DNA of 64,000 nt from Anastatus disparis (taxonomy: Eukaryota; Arthropoda; Insecta; Hymenoptera; Eupelmidae), in assembly GCA_017163975.1 (NCBI GenBank), contig JAFFSR010000237.1, forward strand, positions 7,440,001-7,504,000, given 5' to 3'. Positions 39,001 to 52,579 of the stretch are shown piece after piece. The notes beneath the pieces are model-generated. The model was given only the letters and a program-made list of their open reading frames with translations. It did no database searches and had not been told where the DNA came from. Position 1 is the first letter of the stretch, and every line of letters starts with the position of its first letter. A program made the position numbers and the translations under genes.

Positions 39001-40130
39001 AATTCTTTCTTCTTTTTTTTTTCTAAATTTCTTTCTCTTTTCTCTTTTATTGACGTCTGCAGTACAAATTCCATGAAGAAGGATAACTTGCTAATTTTAA
39101 AACGTGCGGGCGCCTTTTTCGTCACGACAGACTTTTAAGAGCCTTTTCTAAAGGAACTAATTGAATCATGAAGCTAATTAAACAGACAATTTAAAATGTC
39201 TTGTTTAAATTGTTTCTTAGAAAATACAGTTTTTTTATACTTCAAATATACCAATTAATTCATCAGATATTAAATTTATCATATCAAATATAATAATTAC
39301 TTATTTGAGGGAATGTAAAATATCGACTTTACAATTTTTCAAATTCTTCGTTCTTAATCCAAAAGTTTTAATATTATTTTTATATAACTTTCCACTTTGA
39401 TTAATAAGAAGTATTACATAAAAATATTTCAAAAAATTTATTAGATTCGATTTATAAATTTTTAAATAGCACATAAACAAATTAAAAAATTTCTTAAATA
39501 TTCAATTGTTTAACTCTCAATATTTTGCAATTACTCGCAATATTGTTTTAGAATTCACGTATGCGTCAGTGCAATGTACTGTTACACATATGAAGTCATT
39601 AAGCTTTTTTTTTTCTAACGTCGACTCGAAAACTCAACAATGAATGACGTGATCGCGTTAGAAGTTTAGTAAAGGAATTTCTCAAAGAAAATACTTTAAG
39701 ATGAAAGAATCCGTTTTTAAATTCAACTCTTTATAGAAGAATTCGAAACTAAAAAGAGAGCTATAAAATTTCATAAGAAGATTTTTTAAAGTGTTGTAAG
39801 TTTATAAATATTTTAAATTTGTTATCATAAATAATAATTTATGACAAACTTTGATTCTAACTTAAATGAAAAAAGATTTTGAAATCCAATAGATTTTTAA
39901 ATTTATCATAATTTCTTATTTATTATAACAAATTTTAAAAGAAAAATTATTAAGTTACAAATAGATTTTCAAGTTAATAAATATGCCATTTTCATAAACG
40001 ACTTAATAAAATAATTTCTCCATTCAATCAAAATATGTCAAAAAATTCTAAAACATGAAATTTTCTTATTATAATATAAAACATTTTTATCGCCATTATA
40101 AAATCTAATCTTATTAAAATACACGAGCAT
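36011..40130. other. Long uniform AT-rich stretch
   Basis: I see no gene, repeat or CpG-rich island beyond a short T-rich run near 36600. GTGGTTTGGCTAC at 37108-37120 recurs inverted near 61500, a short match with no clear meaning. Confidence 0.55.
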
Positions 40131-42599
40131 TCCCCCGCAAACGAACGTTAAAGCGTGGTTTATATACATATATACTTTGCATATAAAATACATATAATGT
40201 CGGCGTAAAGCGACAGTCAGAAATTAAATTTAACAGCTGTAATGTTTGTAATAAAGCATTCTCCGCTCTCTGCTGGTAAGAGGTGAGGGTATGAGGGTCA
40301 TAACTACCGTACAGTCAAGGAATTACTCCCTTGCGTGTCAGTTAAGAAAATGCCATAAACTTCAATCGATGTATACGTGTGTATATACATACGTACAAAG
40401 CTGGAAAAAAAGAGAGCCGGATCGCACTGAAAAATAAAAAAGAGAGAAGGGAAGAAAAAAATTTCCTGTTCGCCATTCGTCACAATATTCGCTCTTTCGC
40501 CACTTCTCATCCGCCGTATTGCAGTGCTCCGCGCATAGCTCGCAACGTACACACGCCAGAAAAGATATAGAGAGAAAAACTGGGTGTGCACACTATTACC
40601 TTTCCAAAATAAAAAAAAACAAAGGATAGCGGAGAGCGAGAAGAAAAAAAGAAAATTAAAGACCGAGAGAAGTATGATACAGTGAGGTAGAACGACGTGT
40701 AAAAGTGAAGGGTAATAAATGACGAAAGAAAGAAGAAAAAAAAAAGGAGGAGACGAAGGATGGCATTTGGTATTATAAATATAAATGAGTTATTAGTAAA
40801 GCTCATCAAAACTTTGTCTTTGAATCTTTGAATATCAAATTCGTCAAGTTTTCTTGAGAATAATTAAAATTTATCAATGGTTTATTCAGATGTAATTGCA
40901 CTGAATTTTTCTATTATACTTTCATTATTTGTAAATCAATTAATTTAATTATTAAGTAATATTTATTGAATATTTAGTCAAACATAACTTTACAAATTTA
41001 ATAAAAATATATTGTAATTTTGTTTATCTAAACATATGAATTAATATATTAAGTCCTTTTTTTGAATTTTATAATATCTATTTGAAAAGTTGTTTAAAAT
41101 TCCGTTTAGTTGACATTCGGGATAAAATCGTTTTCAATAGGTGCCAAGCATTCTCTCTCTCCTATTTTTTATTTTTAAATCACAACGATTGTTGAATATT
41201 CAAAATGTTATATTTGCGTATTGAATTGCATTAGATTAATTTTGGCCCTCGTACCAAATGATGAAATAGTAGTGATTTGAAATTTCATAGCTTCGGAATA
41301 GTTTTGATAACGAACAATAGGCTTAAATTGTTATCAAAAAAAGGAATAAGTAATTATTCTTGTTGCTATAGTTATGATATGTATCGAATAACTTTTGAAT
41401 TTCATTTATAATCTATTAAGCAAACGATCGATAATTTATGTTGTACGCATATCACTAAAATATATTAAACAAAGCTTTACGTTACATACAGAATATTGAT
41501 AACCCGCTGATGTGTTTGAATTATAATATTATAAATCAATTAAACTCTTTATAAATTGTCTGTTTGTGATGGAAAATGTTGCATTTCAGTAAACTATATT
41601 TATCTATTTTTTCTGCGGGTATTGAAATACTTTAACGTTTTATTTAAATAATCTGACGATATATTTAAAGTGTTATTTTTTTAGAGGATGGTTTGATTTA
41701 TAGTTCATATTTTTCGAAAAAAAAATAAAAATATTTTTCAAGATCTTTTTCATTTTGAAGTACGATCTTGTATTTTTGAAAAAAGCCGTGTTTCATGCTT
41801 CAGAAAAATTGAAATATTATTGAAATAAAATGTTACAAAGTTCTCCTTTTTTTTCTGTTATACAGTGTCAAAAAATCTGAATTCTATGTAAAATATATCG
41901 CAAAGATATTTCCATCTGATATTTTGATTGCCATATAATTATCATGCAAAATATATAAAAAAAAAGGTGAAATCTGCTGTTTATGAGTACGAATAATGTC
42001 AGTTAATTATTGCAAATTAGTAATATATTTCAGCTTGTCCGAAAATCAAACGCACCCAGGAAAACGCGGCCGTGCACTTTACAAGGCAATTAAAATGAAA
42101 ATTTCCAGCGAGGCATAAAGTTTAACATTTCATAATCACATTTCAACTACCCGGATAATAAACGAATATAATCAAATAATACACGCTAAAATATCAAAAT
42201 ACTGTTGGGCCAAAATAAAAGCTCTATCGATCTCAGCAACTAGTCGAGTATTTTTGCTTTTAATTTTGTATGGAAAATATCATGGATTGTTTAAAATTTT
42301 ATTCTAGCGTTAAAATTTCTAACATTAATAATGATCTTCTAATAATAATGACTGAAATTTTTTCTCCAGAAAGCTCGCAATTTTTTTCCTCTCGCTAACG
42401 ATAATAATAATGAAAAAGCAGAAACGAAAGTAATAGAGAAAAAAAAGAGGAATGTATATGTAGAGAGAAAGAGAATAGGCCCACCTTTTTTTTCGTACAA
42501 ACTACCGAAGTGAGACAGAGAAATAATGACAGAGTCACAAGAGAGAAAGTAAAAAGAGAGGAGAGAGAGAGAGAGAGAAAAAAAAGAGAGTGAGAGACG

Positions 42600-42960
42600 A
42601 CCGCATACTTTTCCCAATCGGCGCAGTGCCAGTGCATTTGACATTTAAGAATAGTCGAGGTCATGAGCCTCTAGGTTCGGTCGCTCGTGAAAAATCGCGC
42701 GATCGACCCCTCTCTTCTCTCTTCTGTCTCTTTTCCTCTTTTGCTCGGTGTATAGTAGTGGTATATATATAGTGGCAGTGGTGCGCGTCGCATACGGCCG
42801 CAAAGTCGACGACCGGAAATTCGTATCAGTCGGACGCGAGTCTGTTGCTCTCTCTCTCTCTCTCTCTCTCACTGCAACGAGCGTGTTTAGCTTTTTAGTC
42901 CCCAATGCTTATGTACATATATGTATACAAACGGCCAAAATGCCAAGGCAATAGAGATAG
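42600..42960 (+). promoter_or_regulatory. CpG-rich, promoter-like island
   Basis: This island stands out for CpG density (TCGCGCGATCGACC, GCGCGTCGCATACGGCCG, GTCGACGACCGG) between GA and CT runs. It has a TATATATATA at 42762-42771 and an initiator-like TCAGTC at 42826-42831, too far apart to be one core promoter. No supported open frame follows, so it could be a promoter with a non-coding first exon or an enhancer. Confidence 0.3.
42848..42870. repeat. (CT)n microsatellite in a CpG-rich island
   Basis: About 11 CT units follow GTCTGTTG and precede CACTGCAACGAG. A matching GA run lies at about 42557-42580. The pair flank the CpG-rich stretch that looks like a promoter region. Confidence 0.85.
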
Positions 42961-45108
42961 AGAAAGAGAGAGAAACGAAACGGTGGTTGAGCTCGGTGTG
43001 TGTTCCCCTATTGGCCAGGAGAGAAGGAACAGGAGAATACTAGATATTTAGGAAAGATAACTATATATAGAATACAATTGTAAACGCAAATGTAACACGT
43101 TCGCAAGCTTATAAAATTACTCGTATCTATTGCTATTTTATTGTTCTCGTTGATTTATTTAGTTTTGATATGAAATGTATTCTAATTTTTTTTACTTTTG
43201 GATGACTTTTTAATGAATTTCACTTTAGTTTCAATTAATTTATTTTATTTATATTATGTTAAGAGTAGTTTTAATTTTATGAGTTTGCCAAATAAGGGGG
43301 TGCAAGGATTATATGAGTCAGCCGGTGTACCCTTCAGTGTGAGTCATAAATTTTATTAATTTATCTCGTTTATATATGTTGCGATGAAAAATGAAATAGT
43401 ACATTATCGTGACAGTTAAGCTACATTTGTTTAAGTTGATCATTTCGATATGTAGAATATATTCCAAGTTATTTTTTTTTTCTTTAATTAATCGATTTAT
43501 GCAATGTTCAAATTTATTATTAATGCGTATGAATAATTTATAAAAAATGTAGAATAATAGTGACGAAGAAAATGTCATTTATTTATTGAGTAAGCAAAAG
43601 TTTTATGGGTCCTAAATATTAAAATAGTTTAGAATTTATTATTTTGTACAATAAAGGGTATAAAAATAGAACGAGTGAGTAGTTATTTTAGTAAAACCAA
43701 TAATATCTGACACAATGCATTCTTTTTAACTTTATACAAAAGTATTATCGATGGCGATATAAAGATCAAGTCCGAGAAATATATTCCTTTAATTTATAAA
43801 ATCAATGTATAATCAAATAACAAAATAAAAATATAAATTAATAGAATACATAAATAAAAAATGATATTATTTCTATAAGTCATACTGGTTTTTATTTAAT
43901 ACAAAAGAAATAGCTAAATATAAATATTTAATGTTTGATTGGAATAAAAATAAATATTATACATTTATTTTTATTTCTTTGTAACAAAGAATACTTTATG
44001 ATTGATTGATTTTTAGCTATATATTGATGCTATCATTTGAAATAAATTCATTTCTCTTACTTGATTTTTATATTATCATTGGTAATACTTTTGTATCAAA
44101 TTTAAAAAGAGCGCATTGTGTCAAACGTTATGCGTTTTACGCAAATGTTATTTCAAACAAACGCATTTAAAACTCCAGCATTAAATATTCTTTCAATAAA
44201 ATTAACCGAATAAAAAATAACAAAATCATAAAGCTGTCGTTTGCAAACTTTTGACAAATCATGTACAGATAAAAAAATCTCATTATTATTTACATTTGAC
44301 TTCGACTAGTAATACTTCATTTCTATATCTGATATGCAATAAGTATATCATTTTTTTAAAATGAATAATGTCTTTTATATAATAAATTATCCGAAATAAC
44401 TCCGTTTCTCCTTTTTTTATCATTTCTTTTCACATCACAGATAACAAAATTCATGCTCTGTACTTAGCTGAGAAAAAAAAAAGAAATATATATCCGTTCG
44501 TACGTCTGAGCACGAAATACAAGAGACACGTGTATGGATATATATGTGTATATTGTAAAGAGGATAGTAGGAAAGGGTTGTAACTCCACCTGGAAGGAAG
44601 GAAGGAAGGAAATATCGTCGATAACCCCTACGACATAAAGAGAGAGAGAGAGAGTGAGCAAGAGATAGAGAAAGAGAATCATGAATCAGCAAATTCCCCA
44701 TAAAACTTCCGCACATGGGACATTCGCATTGGCTCGCGATACGCGTATATGCACTTCTCTCTTTTGCCCTCTCGCACGTGTATGTATATATAGGTATACT
44801 TTTTTTTTCTCTCCGGTGTCGCGAACGTATAACTTGGACACGCGTGGCATCGCTAAACGTCCACGGAGTTTGCTCTGTCAGTGACTTTTTTCTTCTATTT
44901 TTATTTTTTTTATTTTTTTTTTATATAAAACTGTTTATCTTGCTTGTTAAAATGTCAAGCACTGACAAAAAGATTAGTTTTTACTACCCTTTATTTTTCA
45001 TATTTTATAGTTTTTGCATTGACAAGCGTGTGCGGTTTACGAATACATATTTTTTCTTCAAAGTAAGGTTGAAAAGTAAGGAAACAATTTATTATAACTA
45101 TTGAAATA

Positions 45109-45971
45109 ATGTCAGTAGACCAGCCGAATGATTTATTATTTTTAAATGAAGACTTATGTTTAAATTCGAAAATATTTACCAACTACTACATAAATACAAT
45201 TAAAAGTGATTTCTCATACTTCAAAATCAGAAATACTCAAAATAAATGGTATGCCTTCAGGTTCAATTTTCTAAATTCCCTAAAATTTTAAACAACAATA
45301 AATAAGAGCATGTGGTGTCTGAATGACTCTGCCATTAATTCGTTCATCAAATCTGTCATCCCGAGAAAGTAAACCACGCGTATCACATACCCAACCGCAC
45401 TCGGCTATAACCATCCAGAAAAGGAGGATGGGGTTCTGTATAACTATCTAGAAAGTAATTTGCCTCTAAAATTGTATTATACTACCAGCCCACAACATAT
45501 AAGCATTTGTATTGAAAACTCAAATTCTATATATCCTGCGGCCATTCTGGCAGGGGGCTCTTCTTCTGCTATCTTTATAATCTTCGCTCCGATCTATCAG
45601 ACAGTCTGGAATATATACATCATTTTCTTCGTAAAAATTTTTTTTTTCTCCCTTTCTATTCTACATACACGTCGCAGTACCAGGGATACTTAATTTAAGA
45701 GCCGATAGATTAATCGGCTTGACGACGAAGAAAAAAAAAGGGGGATTTTCTCCCTATAACTTTTTTCGGGATGATTCTTTTACTTTTGACGCCATGTATT
45801 TGAAGGACTATTATATCGACGTGCGTCGATCTTGTCGAAGAAGCCATTAATAAATGGTGTTATATTGTATACAAGGGGAAATATGTGTGTAGGGATATGG
45901 CACGCGCATCATTTCCCCCCTTTTTTCTTCTTCTGAACACATGCGGAGTATTCTGTCGTTTTTATGTATAG
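45109..45971 (+). pseudogene. Decayed protein-coding gene of unknown family, three successive frames
   Basis: Coding-like sequence runs left to right through three frames. Frame A (from 45109) gives about 60 residues to a TAA at 45289-45291, resumes after a second TAA at 45370-45372, and stays coding-like to a poly-T run near 45638-45647. It includes YNHPEKEDGVLYNYLESNLP and a hydrophobic stretch with ILAGGSSSAIFIIFAPIYQT. Frame B (+1) takes over at the poly-T run with ADRLIGLTTKKKK and DDSFTFDAMYLKDYYIDV, ending at TAA 45848-45850. Frame C (+2) overlaps it from about 45820 with DLVEEAINKWCYIVYKGKYV and fades into a T-rich tract before TAG 45969. Frame changes at homopolymers and in-frame stops indicate an inactive copy. 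Codons such as CTG, GCC, GGC and GAC are commoner than in the AT-rich MATH/BTB gene, hinting at a foreign source (virus or transposon) or an old host gene. I do not recognise the family. A multi-exon gene is less likely, because no good GT/AG pairs are evident at the switches. Confidence 0.5.
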
Positions 45972-48900
45972 CGTAGGCGCGAGATTTGTCTTCTTCTTCC
46001 TTTTTTTTTTTGCTTTTTGGCGATTGTTCCGTATGTTTCGACATTAGAGGAATGTTATTTCTGTTGTGTGTTTTGATGTTTAAGTAGGCAAAGGTGGGAG
46101 GGAGAGAAGGAATAAAGAGAGACAAACTGAGAGTGAAATGTTACCTTTTTTTTAGGAACAAACGCAAACTGATGGCTTGTCATTTTTTTTTCTCTTTAGC
46201 TCCTTTTTCTCTCTCACTTTTGCTCGTAATTCTTTTCTTCTTTTCATTTTTTCCTCTTTTTCTATGACGACATTGTCCTTTGCTTTCCATGTCTTTTCTT
46301 TGATTTTTTTTCCTTTTTGCCTTATTCGATCTCTTGGTGAAAGAATTAGGATTAAGGAAGGATGGCGGGAGACGAGAGACTGCAATGTATGTGGGAAGTA
46401 TAAAGAATTATTTATCACGATTTATAACGCTTAAGCTTTTTAAATCAGATCATTAGATGTCCTGGTGATTTTTTTAATAAAAGTGTGACAGTAAAAGCAA
46501 TCCCAAGATTTGTTTCAGCTATTAAAGAATCAATTAAGATTTTTTATAACAAAATTTATTAAAAATAGTTAATACCTAATGATAATTTATCGAACGATAT
46601 CTAATTTAAATATAACGAGCCGATAAAAGGAAATGCAAATTTAAATTAAATAAGAAAAGCTAATTTAATGTATGCTCTTGGAGAAGAGGCTTAAATTATA
46701 ATTGAAACACGTGCAGTACGGTGCGAAAATAAACATTTTTCCGCCAAACAAAACCAAAGCAATTTCAAGTATAAACCTCTTTCTTTACTTTTAATTTTAC
46801 AGTTTTTTTCATTAATTTCTTTTCTAGTTAACATATTCAACAATAAAAAGAAAATCACTGAGATTTAAAATACATATTTGATTTATTAATAAGGAAATTA
46901 AAAATTGTTTGAAAAATTGCATTAAAAATTTTTTAGATTATAACATATTGTTGTTAATTCGATTTATTATTTAATGTTTATATATGTTTATCAAATAAAT
47001 AATGCAAATATTTAATCTTTTGAAAATGAAATATCCTAATGATTTTAAATATTCTATTCACACATTTCAATAGTAATATTGAAATGGATCAACGAGTGAC
47101 TTTTATCTTCATTACTTTAATCTTAACTTTTTAAACGTCGTTTCTCAACTTTTCAAGATATGAGCTCTTTTAATGGATATGTTTAATATTAAATATTCCT
47201 CCCCCAGTCATAAAGGTTGTCTTTGAAGCTTTAACTATTTCAAAGTCGCAAGTCATATGAATGAAGCAGAAGTGTTATCGAGTTAAAAAATTTTATTTTT
47301 TTCCGATTTTAAATATGTTTATTGAAAAAAGTTACATAATTTTTAAAAACATTTTAAATTATGAATTTTAATATGATTTTTAAAATTTGTTTTTTCGAAA
47401 ATATTGTTTTTTTTTCATTTTAATCTTTTGCTTTCGTTTACATTGTTCGAATTCATAACGTAAATTTTTATTTATCGTAATCGGATTATGAAATTTTTTA
47501 ACGTTGTTAAATATCGAAAAAGCTTTCGCAAATTAGAAATGGTAAAAGCAAATACATATTTGTTTAAAATTTGTTTTTATTTATAAATGTTATTTACATT
47601 TTACAAATAAATTTGTTATAAATGTTTAAAAATTTAACTTTATTTTATTATTATTTTATTGAAACAAACTAATCCATGAAATTAAATTTATCAAATTAAA
47701 TTTAGAAATTTATCCTATAAAAAGTTATAATATATCAATATTTTTGAAAATTTAAAACGAAATGAATTAAAAGCGTTAAAGTTACAAATAAAAAGCATTG
47801 ACAACGAAAAATCAAGTATTTTATTGACCTACTTTTCTCCTTCGCCATTAAAAGTGACATATCAATTTTTTTCACAACTTTATTATATTAAGATATTCGG
47901 ACAGCACTACAGTTACACTGAACTACCAATTAAATGATATACAACGCGTATTTTATAAACTCTTATTTTCTTTCACCATAAACATAATTTAAATTTCCAT
48001 AAAAAATTTTTTTACGCTCTTCCTTTTTTCAAAGTAACTTTCCCACATGCTTTTACCAACATTTATATTAACTTTATAAAATACGTATATCTACGCAAGC
48101 GTAAAAAATATTTACTACGCTGCTTATCGATTGACTTTTAAGACTACTTTAGTCTTTTTTTTTTCTTTAAAGTAATGTCGTGAAAAAATATTTATTCATG
48201 AATAAAATAATGCATATGGGAAAACAAGTGGGTTGATAAAGTAAACATGGAATAAAAGTGTGCATTAAATTTATAGTATGGTTTGTAATGCATTTTCGAA
48301 GGAATATTTTTTAATAATCCAGTTTTTTCAGCTTCAATATCTTGAAAATTTAATGCTGTCCTGATTTGTATTGATTATGTTTGTATTTTTACAAAATTAT
48401 AACAATTAAGGATACATTATATATAAGATGATAAGCAAAAACGTTTATGTATCTGTTAATTATAACTAATTAAGGTACACTTACTACCATTCAGTGAAAA
48501 ATTTTCATTACAGGTTTTGATTATTCATTTAATATATTATGCGGATGAAATTTACACATGTTTAATGAAAATCAGATAATTTCTCATAAATACATGATTA
48601 TTTGCAAACAAATTAAAAAGCCAATAACATAAAAAGTTTATCATTTCAAACTAATTAGTAATTTTCAAAAAAGTAAAAAAAAAATAAGCTTCAAATGAAA
48701 AAAATTAATTTTTTATTTTAAATTAAAAAAAAAGTTTTTCAAAATTTATAAAAATATTAATCATAATAAGTGACCCATAGGTAAACATTTCGTTGAAAAG
48801 GCAGGAAGTCAATGCTGTTATTTCAAAATTATATTAGTTCGATAAACGAGCTCGAATAAAAGTTTCTTGAACGCAAAATTTTCCGTTTTATTCCATGCCA

Positions 48901-51539
48901 TTCACGATTAAATTTAAACACTTCTGCCACTTCGCACAACATGCATGAAATTATTTTTCTTCCCTTTTCCTCCATTATGACCTACTTTAACTTAATACGC
49001 CTTTTTTGGGATTGAATTTATCTAATTTACCTACGTGTATATAAGCGCGTAATGGTAAAAACACTTAAAATTATATTTACTCGAATAGATTAATAATGTT
49101 CGATAAAACGAATCGAGATAAAATGATCCAGTGGATTTTCGTATTATTATTCATGAGTTTTACGTACAAAATATGAATCAATAAAATTTATCTCTGCCCT
49201 TTTAGCAAACTTTAAATTCGAATTTGTTTCTTTATCTATTGAATATGAAAGTATTGTTCAAACAAAATATTTTACGTTTTATTTTATAATTTACTTGCGA
49301 AACAATAATATTTTTAGTTTTTTTGTATTTTTTATAGGATTGGAGAAAAAATCAAAGCGTTTGTTTTCCACTGTATACATAACTAAAAAAGACGACAAGC
49401 ATATTTGACTATCTTCGTTCTTTTTTTTTTATTTGTGCTTTCTATTTTTTTGCACTGGACACCAAGCAGCGGCGACAACGAAAAAGTCAATATTTCAAAA
49501 ATAAAGAAAACATTAAAACAAAAATACAAAAAAAAATGTCTATATATATATATTTGTCAGAAAAAAGTTTGTTCAATGAAAAAAAAAAATTTGAATTGGA
49601 ATACAATTTTCAAACGTGCACGCGAATATATACAAGATACACGAGTTGATTTTAAATATACCATATGGTTCAAATACGGAATATATGGAAAAGAGGGTAT
49701 GGGCCATATGGTACCACTTGTCACTCGAACATGTTAATATAACTTGGAAATTTCATCTATGAATTTTCATTCGCCCATTGCAAATTGTGTGCGGATCACT
49801 CGAAAATATTCCCTGTAAAATAATATTATTTGCAAAATTTTTTTCTTCTTCCACGTAGCAGCTCTTAATTGCAAAGCGTTTGTTTAACAATTATATGGGA
49901 TGCTTCAGAATTTTCGAGCTTGTTAGAAAATTAAATTCCACTTTTATATCTGCTAAATTTTCTGGGTTATTTTCATAAGATAATTAAGATTCTATTAGAC
50001 AATTTGCAATTAACCGCAACTCCTTTCGACTCTAATGCTTTTGAGTTTAATGAAAATATTTAAAGACTTTTGCGGTAACTTGTTAATTTTTAACATTTCA
50101 ACAAATTGATGAAAATAATGAATTTTTAATTGTTTAAGCAGAATTCAGAATCAAACAGTAATAAAAGTTAAAAAGACATTTTGTGCTTTTAAAAAGAACC
50201 TGAGGAATTGTAATTGTGTTGAATATTTTTTTAAGGAAATTCATTAAACTTTGAAAGACAATGAATGACATAAAACTTATTATGTTAATGAATTTACTGA
50301 ATGTAAATCCAATTACATTCATTATTAGTTTTTCTGTGACATAAATAAAATAATGCGTAAGCAAATGTTTATAAGGATAAATTGTAATAAAAAAAAAACA
50401 TTCTTAAAAGTAATTGGTAATGTTTACGTAGATTCTTATAAAATAATTCCGTGTTTTCTTGAAAAACCAGAAATTTAATGAATTAAATATATGATTTTAA
50501 TGTGCTTTCCTGAAAAAAATTCTCTCATTTTTTACAAACTGAAAAGCAAACTTTCGAAATTGTATAATTTGAAATCGAGAAATATAAATCAAAGAAAAGT
50601 TTTTAAACTAAAAAATCTTGCAGATATGTAGAATTAATAAAATTTAAAATATGAACTTCGGTAAACTAATTATAAAAAGGTCTCTTTTTCAATTTCGTAA
50701 TTGGCATTTATAATCGCCAATTTGTTGTATCTAGCCTTGTTGTAAAAAAATTAACTAACAAGTATAAAAAAAAGTAATATTTATAAAAAATTCTTTAAAG
50801 AGCTTTGTAGTGATTATTAAAAAATACGTTTTCTCAAGATACTCAGCGAAGAAAAGTCTTAAAACACTTAAAAGTACTTTACATTGCAACTATGAATGTT
50901 GTTTTTTTTTATTCTCTTTTAAACACGTTCTACATGTCACGTTGCTCAAGTGCGAAAAGAAGAAGAAAAAAAAGGGAAAGAAACCCAAGATAAAAAATAT
51001 TTCAATAAATGCATTATACGAAAGTAAAAAGAAAATACAAGAACTACGGCTTGTTACTTAACACGACAAGTTGAAAAAAGAAAGAATTTTAATACAAGCC
51101 GCGGAAGACGTTGAATAAATTTATAAAAGAAAAATAGCAGAAAATATAAATATAATTAAGCCCTGGAAGGTTACAATTACCTTAATTAAAATGTGTACTT
51201 TTTTTCCTAGGAAAAAAATAAAGTAAAGCTACCTTAAAGAAAAAAGCCTTCTTTTTTTGCCCTCGAAAAGAGACTTCGAAAAAAAGTCTGCTTTATATAC
51301 ATGTATATACTATACATAAGTAAATAAGACTAATAAAAGTAACTAAAGAGGTCTTGTAAAAAAAGATTACATAATAAAAAGAAGGAGAAAAAAAAAATGT
51401 TAAAAGTAAGAAAACGAATTACATGTTATTTGGTTCTTGTAAACAAATTCTCGTTTGATAAGAAAAAGTAAAAAAGAAGAAAATAAAAAAAGAAGGAGAG
51501 AGAGAAAGAAAAGTAGCAGAAAGCCTTAGTGCATAGTTA
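45972..51539. other. Gene-free AT-rich DNA after the fossil gene
   Basis: 46100-46430 has strong strand bias (T/C-rich then A/G-rich). 46440-49000 is plain AT-rich. 49380-49740 has an open plus-strand frame rich in Lys, Phe and Tyr with no ATG start and no family resemblance. 51200-51530 is A/G-rich. Nothing is called. Confidence 0.5.
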
Positions 51540-52080
51540 GTCATGGTGAAGTACTTGTTGCTTCCGTTAGCGCGCAATTAACCCCCGCAAGTTTCCCGTG
51601 TTATATCGACAGGCCGATATCCTTTCCAATGGACGAATGAACGAATTAATTTCCCAATTTCATCGATCAATCAGGAGAGAAGCTTCGATCTAAAGCATTT
51701 TCTTTCTTTCTTTTTTTTTGTTCTTTCTTTCTTCTTTATTTTTTTTTACATCTTTACCGTTTTTTTTTTCTGTATTTGCCCTATATTTTCCAGTGAAAGC
51801 GTACCGCGTTGGAAAATTGCGTTAGAAGCCAAACTGGTGGGAAAGAGAAAGAAAAACGGACAAAAGCTTTTATAACGGCTCATTAGGTCTCTTTTGAAAT
51901 GCGGCGCCCCGTACTCGCGCTCTCCCGCACACTCTCTCTTTTTTTCCTCTTTTTTTTCCTCCCTTTTTTTTTTGAAGCCTGGCTGACTGGATTCCGGTGG
52001 CGAATTCGCTGATCGCAGTTTCCTCTTCGCTCTATTTCTTTTCCGCGCTTTTTTTTTTATATTACTGCTGATGGTAGGTC
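51540..52080. promoter_or_regulatory. Enhancer-like island with homeodomain-type motifs
   Basis: A stretch of higher complexity in AT-rich DNA. It contains CAATTA (51575), GAATTAATTT (51643) and, on the minus strand, TGATTGAT (plus 51666-51673), which fits the Exd/Pbx-Hox form TGATNNAT. GC-rich words follow, such as GCGGCGCCCCGTACTCGCGC (about 51901-51920) and GGATTCCGGTGGCGAATTCG. Such clustering is typical of insect cis-regulatory DNA but does not prove it. Confidence 0.25.
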
Positions 52081-52385
52081 AGAAATACTGAGATCGTTAT
52101 AATTTTTTCGATCCCTCATTTTTCTTTCTTTTTTTCTTTAATTTATTTTATTTTTTTTTTTTAAGAATTGGAATGATTTAATATTGCTTTTTACGGTATT
52201 TGCAGATGTTTTATTTTTATCAAGTTTCCTTTGATTATTGGGAATCCGAAATGTTGTGGGGTAATAAATTCAGTTAATAAAATTGTATGATGAAAGAATT
52301 TAGCTCATAAATCTAATAAAAGTTTTGTTATTCGAATATTTTGTTGATTTATTTATTATAACAATATAAATATCATTACGTTTAA

Positions 52386-52579
52386 GAGGTCGTCAGTGGC
52401 TCAGTCGGTAGAGCTATGGATTGATAATCTCGAGGATCCGAGTTCGAATCCTGCTGTCAGCAGAATGATACAAGCACCACTGTACGTTACACGTGCTTTG
52501 TTCACAAACACACTGACGATCTTCGTCGCTAATTAGTATCATTATGATAGCATAAATACAGTGACGTTAAATAAAAAAA
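52386..52579 (+). mobile_element. tRNA-derived SINE, copy C
   Basis: Starts GAGGTCGTCAGTGGCTCAGT with a perfect A box (TGGCTCAGTCGG). The anticodon-loop region is ATTGATAAT instead of ATTCATAAT. The B box is GAGTTCGAATCC. The body (ACAAGCACCACTGTACGTTA, CACGTGCTTTGTTCACAAAC, ATGATAGCATAAATACAGTG) and the ACGTTAAATAAAAAAA tail match the other copies. The poor acceptor-stem pairing and the 110-bp extension rule out a working tRNA gene. Confidence 0.75.

Larger units (their letters stand above)
40131..45108. other. Gene-free DNA with islands near 40.4, 42.6 and 44.7 kb
   Basis: 40260-40790 is CpG-bearing with A/G-rich runs. 42360-43080 is the promoter-like island. 44470-44880 holds GGAAGGAAGGAAGGAA (44594), a GA run (44638) and CACGTGTATGTATATATAGG (44775). 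The intervals are AT-rich. A T-rich frame reaching 45104 abuts the fossil gene but is not clearly part of it. Confidence 0.5.

Noticed and set aside
44715..45104. 129-codon plus-strand frame just before the fossil gene
   Set aside because: It is in a different frame from the adjacent fossil, its middle is a poly-T translation, and there is no motif tying the two together.
49405..49737. 110-codon plus-strand frame with a signal-like start
   Set aside because: It begins at TTG rather than ATG, its start is a poly-T translation and the rest is Lys-rich from poly-A. No family resemblance.
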